Shown piece by piece: positions 31,162 to 37,616 of a stretch of 37,616 bases of DNA. The notes below the pieces were generated by a model that saw nothing but the letters and a program-made list of their open reading frames with translations, had not been told where the DNA came from and did no database searches. The stretch is from RGIG4079 sp045576735. GTDB taxonomy: Bacteria; Bacteroidota; Bacteroidia; Bacteroidales; Muribaculaceae. The position numbers and the translations under genes were made by a program. The stretch is taken from the NCBI GenBank assembly GCA_045576735.1, contig JAZNGZ010000107.1, positions 1 to 37,616 of the forward strand. The letters are read 5' to 3'. Position 1 is the stretch's first letter. Each line of letters opens with the position of its first letter.

Positions 31162-31719
31162 ATGACGACGATTGTTTTTTCGCATCCGTGGGAGGGGAGT
31201 TTTAATCGGGTGATTTTAGATGGTGTTGTTGAAAAGTTGCGGGATGAAGGGCGTGTTTTTCAAGTGATAAATCTTGTTGCTGATGGATTTAATCCTACGA
31301 TGAATGTGACAGATTTGGCATTGTATAATAGGGGAGAGGCAGCCGACCCCATTGTGGCTAAGTATGGTGAAATGCTTCAAAATACCGATGAGTTGATAAT
31401 CATCTTTCCTATTTGGTGGGGTATGATGCCGGCCATTTTTAAAGGATTTCTCGACAAGGTATTGCTCAAAGGAGTGGCTTATAATTATTCTGATGACGGG
31501 GCGATGTTACCTGCATTTGATATTCATCGCACGATGTTGATAACCACATCGCAAGGGCCAACGGCTCTGTATCGCCATTTTATCGAAGATAACCTCATCG
31601 CCTTTGTGCTTAATTCAGTGGGGATAAATAATGTGAAATGGTATAATTGTGAACGCACCGCTCACGGACCTCGTGAAAATCGCGAAGAATTCCTAAAAAA
31701 GGTGATAGCGAAAGTGTAG
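31162..31719 (+). CDS. NAD(P)H-dependent oxidoreductase, flavodoxin fold (KefF/NQO-like)
   Basis: Soluble FMN- or FAD-dependent quinone/azo-type reductase of the flavodoxin-like superfamily. The 185-residue protein has an N-terminal FSHPWEGSFNRVI segment, where the first phosphate-binding loop lies, and the block IIIFPIWWGMMPAIFKGFLDKV (residues ~82-103) that is diagnostic of the modulator-of-drug-activity/NQO/KefF group; TTSQGP (~130-135) forms the next cofactor loop. ATG 31162 is chosen; an in-frame TTG at 31132 would add ten lysine-rich residues unlike the family. No potassium-efflux gene lies beside it, so a KefF role is not indicated. It stands alone between divergent and convergent minus-strand genes. 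No clear promoter box was found. Confidence 0.88.
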   Translation: MTTIVFSHPWEGSFNRVILDGVVEKLRDEGRVFQVINLVADGFNPTMNVTDLALYNRGEAADPIVAKYGEMLQNTDELIIIFPIWWGMMPAIFKGFLDKVLLKGVAYNYSDDGAMLPAFDIHRTMLITTSQGPTALYRHFIEDNLIAFVLNSVGINNVKWYNCERTAHGPRENREEFLKKVIAKV

Positions 31720-31780
31720 AGATAAAATGTAATGTGAAAAAGGAAAAATTCCTAATTTCGCACTCCACATTCCGCACTAA

Positions 31781-32500
31781 TTAAATTCTTCCGTTGTCGC
31801 TATATGAGAAATAATCGGTAGGGGTGATAATCAGATGATCAAGTACATTGATGTCGAGAAGTAGCGCTGCTTCCTTTGTCTTGGTCGTAATGCGGTTGTC
31901 TTCGGGGCTGGGATTGAGATTGCCCGAAGGGTGATTGTGGACAAGAATGATGCTTGATGCGAGTAGCTCAATAGCACGTTTCAAGATTAGTCGCACGTCA
32001 ATCACGGTGCCCGAAACCCCGCCTTTGCTCATACATTCTTCAAACATCACACGATTACTGCGCGATAGGTATAACACCCAAAATTCTTCATGTTCGAGGC
32101 GTTGGAGCTTGGTGCGCATGAGGTTATATATGTCGGTTGAGCATTTTATTTGAGGGTCAAGTGCTGCATCTTCATCACGGGTGCGCAACCCCAACTCAAA
32201 GGCGGCTGCAAGTGATATTGCTTTTGCTGTGCCCACCCCTTTGAATTTCTTTTTCATTTCATGGATTGACAATCGGCTCAATCGTGATAGGCGATTGTCG
32301 CATGAAGCAAGAACTTCTTGACTCATCGATATAACCGATTTCCCTGGCAAACCACTACCAAAGATGATAGCAAGTAGTTCGGCATTACTAAGTGAACGAA
32401 TGCCTAAAGCGAGAGCTTTCTCGCGAGGTTTGTCACTGTCGTCGAGGTCGGCAATGCGCCCCATAAAACGATTTTCGGGTTCTTTTAGTTGGTCGCTCAT
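31781..32500 (-). CDS. radC: RadC-family JAB/MPN protein
   Basis: Cytoplasmic protein of the RadC (YeeS/MPN) family, of unsettled function, historically linked to DNA repair and natural transformation. The 239-residue protein has an N-terminal UPF0758 helix-hairpin-helix region (SLSNAELLAIIFGSG, 36-50; FKGVGTAKA, 86-94) and the C-terminal JAB metalloprotease-like motif HNHPSGNLNPSPED (188-201; His188, His190, Ser192, Asp201), with Glu near 155 completing the zinc site. All JAMM residues are present. It is the last gene of an operon after uvrD/pcrA, nspC and a GT2 gene, starting 11 nt after the GT2 stop, so it may share expression with a DNA-repair helicase. Confidence 0.95.
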   Translation of the reverse strand: MSDQLKEPENRFMGRIADLDDSDKPREKALALGIRSLSNAELLAIIFGSGLPGKSVISMSQEVLASCDNRLSRLSRLSIHEMKKKFKGVGTAKAISLAAAFELGLRTRDEDAALDPQIKCSTDIYNLMRTKLQRLEHEEFWVLYLSRSNRVMFEECMSKGGVSGTVIDVRLILKRAIELLASSIILVHNHPSGNLNPSPEDNRITTKTKEAALLLDINVLDHLIITPTDYFSYSDNGRI

Positions 32501-32511
32501 AATAGATGATG

Positions 32512-33510
32512 TTATTTGCCTTTTCTTATTGCGACCTCTTCTTCGATGTTACGTCCGCGACGCAACAGGATTTTAGTAGTGAATGCCTTTATAAATCCCC
32601 AACCATATCCGCTCAGTTGCAATATGCTTGCCGGCACTGCTTTGAGTGCGATAACTAATGATTTAGTTGAGAATAGGGCAGTGATGAATATCGCCAATAT
32701 ATATGCAGCTAATGGCAGAATGCACCACCATTTCCAAAGGATAGATAATGTAATTAATCCAACCGAACCAATCACAAACACAGCCGGTAGGGTATGGACA
32801 AGTTTTAGAGAGTCGGGATAAAGCAATTTTAGTGTGATGCGCGACATGCCAAATACGTATACTTGACGAGTGAACAAGCGCATATTCACACGACGTTTGT
32901 GATAAACATATGCCTCACGAATCAAGCCGATAGAGAATCCGGCTTGGCGTATGCGTGTGCTCATGTCAATATCTTCTGAGAACATTTCTCGAAATCCGCC
33001 CACTTTTTCATAAACCTTACGTGAATATCCCATGTTGAATGTGCGTGGTACAAATTTTTCAAGTTGTACCTTGCCACCACGTATCCCCCCCGTTGTGAGG
33101 AATGACGTCATAGAATAATTTATCGCTTTTTGAGTGGTGCTGAACGATTCGTGGGCAGCGTCGGGCCCTCCAAAACAGTCAAGAGGATTTCGGTCGAGAG
33201 CCTCTGAAAGAATTTTGAAATAATCGGGTGGAATCACGCAGTCTGAGTCAAAAAAGATGAAATAATCCCCTTTGGCACGTTCAAGACCATGGTTGCGGGC
33301 TATTGAACGTCCCTCATTTTCTTTATAATAATATGAAGCATCGACGCGGTCGGCATATTCTTCTACAACATCTTTGCATGGCGCAGAAGAACCGTCCTCA
33401 ACTATTACAACTTCAAAATCTTTGCATGATTGGAGCGCGAGGCTTTCCATTAGGTCGCGCACTTCGTCAATGCGGTTATATACAGGTATTATTACTGAAA
33501 ATCGTGGCAT
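32512..33510 (-). CDS. Membrane-anchored family 2 glycosyltransferase
   Basis: A 332-residue inverting glycosyltransferase of the GT-A fold working at the cytoplasmic face of the inner membrane. Visible are the nucleotide-binding start FSVIIPVYNRIDEV, EDGSSAP with the first acidic pair, the DxD-type metal site FFDSDCV (~90-96) and the acceptor/catalytic block FSEDIDMSTRIRQAG. After ~220 the protein has three or four hydrophobic segments (LPAVFVIGSVGLITLSIL, LPLAAYILAIFITAL) and a basic tail. Such enzymes usually add sugars to lipid-linked glycans or glycolipids. It lies 23 nt after nspC and 11 nt before radC; no further polysaccharide genes are nearby, so its product is unknown. Confidence 0.9.
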   Translation of the reverse strand: MPRFSVIIPVYNRIDEVRDLMESLALQSCKDFEVVIVEDGSSAPCKDVVEEYADRVDASYYYKENEGRSIARNHGLERAKGDYFIFFDSDCVIPPDYFKILSEALDRNPLDCFGGPDAAHESFSTTQKAINYSMTSFLTTGGIRGGKVQLEKFVPRTFNMGYSRKVYEKVGGFREMFSEDIDMSTRIRQAGFSIGLIREAYVYHKRRVNMRLFTRQVYVFGMSRITLKLLYPDSLKLVHTLPAVFVIGSVGLITLSILWKWWCILPLAAYILAIFITALFSTKSLVIALKAVPASILQLSGYGWGFIKAFTTKILLRRGRNIEEEVAIRKGK

Positions 33511-33533
33511 AGGGTTATGATTATTATTTATTA

Positions 33534-34685
33534 TTAGCTCATTCGTGATTTATAGTCCTCGTAGGTGTATTGTCGCAGATATTCGCAATCTCCATTTGAA
33601 CGACAAAGTACTATAGCAGGGTGTTGAATACCGTTAAACATATTTGTTTTAACGGTGGTGTAGTGGTTCATATCCTCAAGAGTGAGACGATCGCCTATTT
33701 CGAGCGGATTTTCAAAACTCCAATCTCCAATAAAATCACCGCTTAGGCATGAATTACCCCCAAGACGATATGTAGGTAGCGAGGTGTCTACCTCCACACT
33801 TTCAGTGATAGCGGGCTTATAAGGCATTTCAAGACAGTCGGGCATATGGCATGCAAACGATGCATCTATGATTGCGGTTTTCACGCCTTGATTTTCAACC
33901 ACATCTACTACCGATGTAATTAAATCGCCTGTGCGCCATGTAAACGCGCTCCCCGGCTCAAGTATTACATCAAGCCATGGATAACGGCTCTTAAACTCTT
34001 TCAAAAGCGAGATGAGGTGCTCCACATCATAACCCTCGCGAGTCATTAGATGTCCACCACCCATATTCACCCACTTCACCTGTGGTAGATATTTGCCAAA
34101 TTGCGCCTCAAATGCTTCGAGAACTTTTTCTAAATCATAAGAAGTTGATTCGCATAGCGCATGGAAGTGCATTCCTTCAATCCCTTCGGGTAATCTGTCG
34201 CCTATAATGTCGGCTGTAACACCAAATCGAGAGCCGGGTAGGGCAGGATTATAGATGTCAGTCTCAATTACCGAGCATTGAGGGTTAACACGCACTCCGG
34301 GTGACACATGTCGTTTCCCCTCAGTGCTGTTGTGTTTTATTACCTCATCTTTGAAGCGATGCCATTGATTGAGTGAGTTGAATGTGATATGAGAACTTCC
34401 CTCGAGGTAACGATTGATAGTGAGTGGGGTATATGCCGGGCAGTAAGAGTGTACTTCATCACCTAAGCAATCGAGAGCCAAATCCATTTCATTGAGCGAA
34501 CTTGCGGTTGATGCGGTGCAATATTCCTTAATGATGGGGAATGTGCGCCAAAGAGCATTGGCTTTGAATGCCATAATGATATTCACTTCCGCTTTGTGCT
34601 TTACACGATTAATGAGCTCGAGATTGAGACGTAGCCGGTCTTCGTAGACTATATAAAATGGAGTTGGTATTTCGTTTATTTTCAT
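33534..34685 (-). CDS. nspC: Carboxynorspermidine/carboxyspermidine decarboxylase
   Basis: PLP-dependent cytoplasmic enzyme that performs the last step of the carboxyspermidine route to (nor)spermidine, the main polyamine pathway of gut Bacteroidales. The 383-residue protein has the alanine-racemase-like barrel with the PLP lysine Lys41 in MAFKANALW, the NMGGGHLMTREGYD block in the middle, the phosphate-binding EPGSAFTW and the C-terminal GNSCLSGDF motif, whose Cys and Asp complete the active site at the dimer interface. Its ATG overlaps the helicase stop by one base (TAATG), implying translational coupling. The partner carboxyspermidine dehydrogenase gene is not in the window. Confidence 0.95.
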   Translation of the reverse strand: MKINEIPTPFYIVYEDRLRLNLELINRVKHKAEVNIIMAFKANALWRTFPIIKEYCTASTASSLNEMDLALDCLGDEVHSYCPAYTPLTINRYLEGSSHITFNSLNQWHRFKDEVIKHNSTEGKRHVSPGVRVNPQCSVIETDIYNPALPGSRFGVTADIIGDRLPEGIEGMHFHALCESTSYDLEKVLEAFEAQFGKYLPQVKWVNMGGGHLMTREGYDVEHLISLLKEFKSRYPWLDVILEPGSAFTWRTGDLITSVVDVVENQGVKTAIIDASFACHMPDCLEMPYKPAITESVEVDTSLPTYRLGGNSCLSGDFIGDWSFENPLEIGDRLTLEDMNHYTTVKTNMFNGIQHPAIVLCRSNGDCEYLRQYTYEDYKSRMS

Positions 34686-37000
34686 TATCCTAAAATCTTA
34701 AAGCGTGCAAATTTGAGTAATAATGTTTTTGTGCCGGTATTGGCAAATTCCACCACTATGCGAGCATCGGTCGACGAGGTGTCGATTGTTGTGATTTTGC
34801 CGGTGCCGAAACGTTGATGTTCTATCATCATTCCTTCCGATAGCGATTTTACGTCATGTATATCGCTATTGTTGGTTGGAGCCGAAGATGATGTTGCGTA
34901 GCTTGTGCGTGAAGCGTTACTGTTTCTACTACCCAATGGCTGTAACTTCCGGGAACCGGTGCTATATGATGAATGGAACGATTTGCGATAATTGTCAACA
35001 GGGTTAACCATTTTTGAAGTACCTCCAATCGATGTCCCCGACGACATATTGAGATATTGAGTGTCGATGTCGCGGATAAATCGAGAGGGGGAGCAAGTCT
35101 TTGTTTGACCATTGCGGAACCGCGATGAAGCATACGATAACATGCAGAAACTTTTGGCTCGTGTTATCGCCACATACAAAAGTCGGCGTTCCTCTTCAAT
35201 CTCACTTTGTGTAGTGCACATTGAAGAAGGGAATAACTCTTCCTCAACACCTACGATAAACACGTTACTAAATTCAAGCCCCTTGGCGGCGTGTACAGTC
35301 ATCAGTGTGAGTTTCTCTCCTTCACCATCTTGTGTGTCTTGGTCTGTCGCCAACGACACTTCGCCAAGAAAGTCGGTAAGCGATATGCTATCCTCGGCAC
35401 CTTCTTCACGTTTGTTTGCAATAAACTCGGTTGTACCGTTAATCAATTCATGAAGGTTTTCTTGCTTTGATATGCTTTCGGGCGTGTTGTCGGAGCGTAG
35501 CATACTCAATAATTGAGTTTCACGGATAATGTGTTTCGCAACTTCTTCGGCGTTTTTACCTTCATTATTGAGGACGATAAACGATTGAATTAAATCGCGA
35601 AAAGCCAATAACTTCTTTTCTGTCCCTTTGTTTATCCCCGGTGGGTATTGCGCAAGGTTGTTGATTACTTGCCACATACTCACCCTATTATCGATTGCAC
35701 ACCTCAATAGCTTATTGACAGTTGTATCGCCAATGCCTCGAGCCGGGAAATTAATCACGCGCTTAAGAGCCTCATCGTCGTTAGGGTTTATTGATAATCT
35801 AAAGTAGGCAATGGCATCTTTAATCTCCTTGCGTTGATAAAACGATAGCCCGCCATATATGCGATAAGGGATATTGCGTTTTCGTAACGATTCTTCGAGA
35901 ATACGCGATTGTGCGTTGGTGCGATATAGAATGGCAAATTCGTTATAGCTATCGTGTGAATGCATCTTCACCTGTGAAATGCGGTTGGATACAAGAAAAG
36001 CTTCTTCATAGTCGCTATAACTTTGTACCACTTCTATTTTAGAACCTAAATCATTTTTAGAAAACACCTGTTTCCTAATCTGCTCGGTGTTTTTATCAAT
36101 CAGTGAGTTTGCCGCATTGATAATCGTTTGGGTTGAACGATAATTTTGTTCCAATTTGAAAATCTGCAAATCGGGATACGCATTTTTCAAGTTAAGGATG
36201 TTGCGAATATTTGCTCCACGGAATGAATAGATACTTTGTGCATCATCACCCACAACACATAAGCTATGATTCTCTTTGGTGAGTTGCGATATAATCAAGT
36301 GTTGGGCAAAATTGGTATCTTGATATTCATCGACAAGAATATATCGGAAATACTCTTGATAATGATGTAAAATATCGGGATTGTCACGCAATAACACATT
36401 GGTATAATATAGCAAGTCGTCAAAGTCCATAGCTCCGGCCACAAAGCAACGTTGACAATATCCACGATATATTTCATGTAATCGAGGACGCTTGGCTCGT
36501 CGGTCTGCCTCCATAATGTCTTTTGTTTGGGCGTAAACTGTTGGCGAAATCAGTGCGTTCTTGGCCATTGAAATAGCGCTTAACACCGTTGAGGGCTTAT
36601 ATATTTTGTCGTCGAGGTCAAGGTCTTTTATTATGGTTTTGACCAATGACTTTGAGTCGGCTGTGTCATATATGGTGAAATCACTTTTAAAACCAATGCG
36701 TTCGGCATTGATGCGAAGTATTCGAGCGAAGATAGAGTGGAATGTGCCCATCCACAATTTCGAGGCAGTGGCACCAACAAGTCCCTCGATGCGCTCACGC
36801 ATTTCGCGTGCGGCCTTATTGGTAAATGTCAATGCCAATATGCGCCACGGCTCATAACCATGGCTTAATAAATGCACTATTTTATATGTGAGCACACGCG
36901 TTTTGCCCGACCCGGCACCGGCGATAACCAATTGTGGACCGTCGCAAAACAACACGGCGTTGCGCTGCTGTTCGTTTAGCTCATTAAGATACTCTTCCAT
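34685..37000 (-). CDS. pcrA: UvrD/PcrA-type ATP-dependent DNA helicase
   Basis: Superfamily 1A 3'-5' helicase for nucleotide-excision and mismatch repair and for clearing stalled forks or RNA polymerase. The 771-residue protein shows the Q-motif LNEQQRNAV, Walker A AGAGSGKT (~27-34), Walker B/II VDEYQDTN, motif III VVGDDAQSIYSFRGA, motif IV-V blocks YRTNAQSRILEE and TLMTVHAAKGLEF, and motif VI RRLLYVAITRA. The C-terminal ~50 residues (MIEHQRFGTGKITTID) form the Tudor-like module that binds RNA polymerase in PcrA/UvrD. ATG 37000 is chosen because an upstream TTG (37009) lies inside the -7 box. The gene heads an operon with nspC, GT2 and radC. Confidence 0.96.
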   Translation of the reverse strand: MEEYLNELNEQQRNAVLFCDGPQLVIAGAGSGKTRVLTYKIVHLLSHGYEPWRILALTFTNKAAREMRERIEGLVGATASKLWMGTFHSIFARILRINAERIGFKSDFTIYDTADSKSLVKTIIKDLDLDDKIYKPSTVLSAISMAKNALISPTVYAQTKDIMEADRRAKRPRLHEIYRGYCQRCFVAGAMDFDDLLYYTNVLLRDNPDILHHYQEYFRYILVDEYQDTNFAQHLIISQLTKENHSLCVVGDDAQSIYSFRGANIRNILNLKNAYPDLQIFKLEQNYRSTQTIINAANSLIDKNTEQIRKQVFSKNDLGSKIEVVQSYSDYEEAFLVSNRISQVKMHSHDSYNEFAILYRTNAQSRILEESLRKRNIPYRIYGGLSFYQRKEIKDAIAYFRLSINPNDDEALKRVINFPARGIGDTTVNKLLRCAIDNRVSMWQVINNLAQYPPGINKGTEKKLLAFRDLIQSFIVLNNEGKNAEEVAKHIIRETQLLSMLRSDNTPESISKQENLHELINGTTEFIANKREEGAEDSISLTDFLGEVSLATDQDTQDGEGEKLTLMTVHAAKGLEFSNVFIVGVEEELFPSSMCTTQSEIEEERRLLYVAITRAKSFCMLSYASSRFRNGQTKTCSPSRFIRDIDTQYLNMSSGTSIGGTSKMVNPVDNYRKSFHSSYSTGSRKLQPLGSRNSNASRTSYATSSSAPTNNSDIHDVKSLSEGMMIEHQRFGTGKITTIDTSSTDARIVVEFANTGTKTLLLKFARFKILG

Positions 37001-37006
37001 TAGTTG

Positions 37007-37040
37007 CAAAGTTACTGCCTTTATGGAGTCGTTGCAAGAA
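37007..37040 (-). promoter_or_regulatory. Promoter of the pcrA operon, almost leaderless
   Basis: On the minus strand, CTTG (37038-37035) and TAACTTTG (37014-37007) are separated by 20 bp, a good -33/-7 arrangement. The predicted transcript start falls about 3 nt before ATG 37000. Confidence 0.6.
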
Positions 37041-37055
37041 AAATGACACTAATTT

Positions 37056-37235
37056 TTAAACAAATTTATTGAGTGTGGCATCATACAACATGCCAATTGA
37101 CTCTAATTTTTTGCACAACTCATCTTTGTCGACATCTAAATCCTCACAAAGGATGTCGAGCGATGCATAATTGTCGCGCAGCTTAGTGTTGATAAAACTA
37201 AATAATATAAAAGGATCTTGAGGTAAATTTTCCAT
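37056..37235 (-). CDS. DUF4250 small protein
   Basis: A 59-residue cytoplasmic protein that I recognise as DUF4250 from MENLPQDPFILFSFINTKLRD, read across residues 1-21 by key positions Leu4, Pro5, Asp7, Pro8, Ser12, Asn15, Lys17, Arg19 and Asp20. The rest (DILCEDLDVDKDELCKKLESIG and a final NKFV) fits a helix-turn-helix-like fold common to this family, but DNA binding is unproven and the function unknown. ATG 37235 is used, since the TTG at 37259 overlaps the -7 box. It sits 41 nt upstream of the helicase promoter and is probably a separate transcript that may read into the helicase gene, as no terminator is seen between them. Confidence 0.85.
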   Translation of the reverse strand: MENLPQDPFILFSFINTKLRDNYASLDILCEDLDVDKDELCKKLESIGMLYDATLNKFV

Positions 37236-37256
37236 ATCAATTAAAGAGATTTTATG

Positions 37257-37264
37257 CAAAAATA
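37257..37264 (-). promoter_or_regulatory. -7 box of the DUF4250 gene
   Basis: Minus strand reads TATTTTTG, an exact TAnnTTTG match; leader about 18 nt to ATG 37235. Confidence 0.55.
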
Positions 37265-37383
37265 CACACTTTCGGCCAATACCACAATTTTTCCTCGGTC
37301 CTTTTTAATTCGTCCAAAAAACTACATCACGGCAATATAAGATTTAATGCGGACACAAATATTCTTTTGTTTAATTTTTTGTT
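37265..37383. other. A/T-rich intergenic DNA, nothing recognised
   Basis: No coding frame with family resemblance, no promoter box and no hairpin of note was seen before the palindromic element begins. Confidence 0.4.
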
Positions 37384-37616
37384 ATGCCTTATGGCATTTG
37401 GGAACCACCTCTACCACCAATCGTGCGTCTGTAAAGACGCGAACCTGCGTGAGAGCATCAGCCAAAACACTCCTCCTATCCCCCGAAAAAGATGGAATAA
37501 TGGTGTCAATGAGAGTGGCAACTCTCCTCTTGAAAATTACTAGGTAATTTTTAGGAGGAGTACGGCGAAGCCGGGAGGTGGTCAGAACATGCGTTAGCCA
37601 TATGCAAGTTATATCT
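37384..37616. repeat. Nested palindromic noncoding element (runs off the window)
   Basis: Several inverted repeats are nested: ACCACCTC (37404-37411) with GAGGTGGT (37575-37582); ACTCCTCCT (37469-37477) with AGGAGGAGT (37553-37561); and an inner near-perfect 17-bp palindrome CTCCTCTTGAAAATTAC (37524-37540) with 37544-37560. Small hairpins also occur: ATGCC-TTAT-GGCAT (37384-37397), GCGTCT-GTAA-AGACGC (37425-37440) and CGGC-GAA-GCCG (37563-37573). The element is richer in G+C than its flank and has no credible protein. It resembles a REP/MITE-like mobile or repeat cassette. Confidence 0.6.

Noticed and set aside
37347..37547. 66-residue plus-strand reading frame at the right end
   Set aside because: It runs through the nested palindromes, has no recognisable domain and no promoter box; it is best explained as chance.

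Overview
The window looks like chromosomal DNA of a gut Bacteroidales bacterium, most likely near Muribaculaceae or Bacteroidaceae. The evidence is the low G+C content, repeated promoter boxes of the Bacteroidetes type TAnnTTTG, A/T-rich leaders without strong Shine-Dalgarno sequences, and characteristic families: a eukaryote-like GT3 glycogen synthase, RprX/RprY, DUF4301, DUF4250 and carboxynorspermidine decarboxylase. I saw no rRNA, tRNA, CRISPR array, transposase or reverse transcriptase.

Layout. 1-228 is the 3' end of a gene with a C-terminal SUMF1/FGE (C-type-lectin-like) domain. Its last ~35 codons look like the variable region of a diversity-generating retroelement (DGR) target, and a structured noncoding stretch follows. 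533-4780 is a glycogen module (GT3 synthase and GT35 phosphorylase). 4852-6583 holds a MATE exporter and a secreted Cys/Lys-rich miniprotein. On the minus strand, 10453-6666 is a tight operon: tsaC, a polyprenyl-phosphate sugar-1-phosphate transferase and a ClC channel/transporter with CBS domains. 12175-10889 is a type II NADH dehydrogenase. 12439-20189 on the plus strand carries envelope-type genes: SGNH hydrolase, TPR protein, DUF4301 protein, a membrane Ser/Thr kinase fused to a SUMF1 domain, an NlpC/P60 hydrolase and a Sel1 protein. 20295-27549 holds dnaB, a secreted LRR protein, lepA and the rprX-rprY two-component pair. The rest is mainly minus strand: alpha-amylase, an ADP-ribosylglycohydrolase with an 88-residue truncated-FtsZ-like protein, and an operon uvrD/pcrA-nspC-GT2-radC. 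A plus-strand flavodoxin-fold oxidoreductase and a small DUF4250 gene complete the set. The right end runs into a nested palindromic noncoding element.

How parts work together. The first two genes build and degrade storage glycogen, and the separate amylase handles external or periplasmic starch. RprXY is a membrane sensor with its cytoplasmic regulator. The kinase-SUMF1 protein and the truncated gene at the left edge share a closely similar C-terminal domain, which links a signalling architecture to a hypervariable binding fold. The most interesting points are the DGR-like variable region, the mini-FtsZ/ADP-ribosylglycohydrolase pair with a duplicated leader motif, an attenuator-like hairpin abutting the start of the LRR gene, the Cys/Lys-rich secreted protein, and the channel-type residue in the ClC protein.
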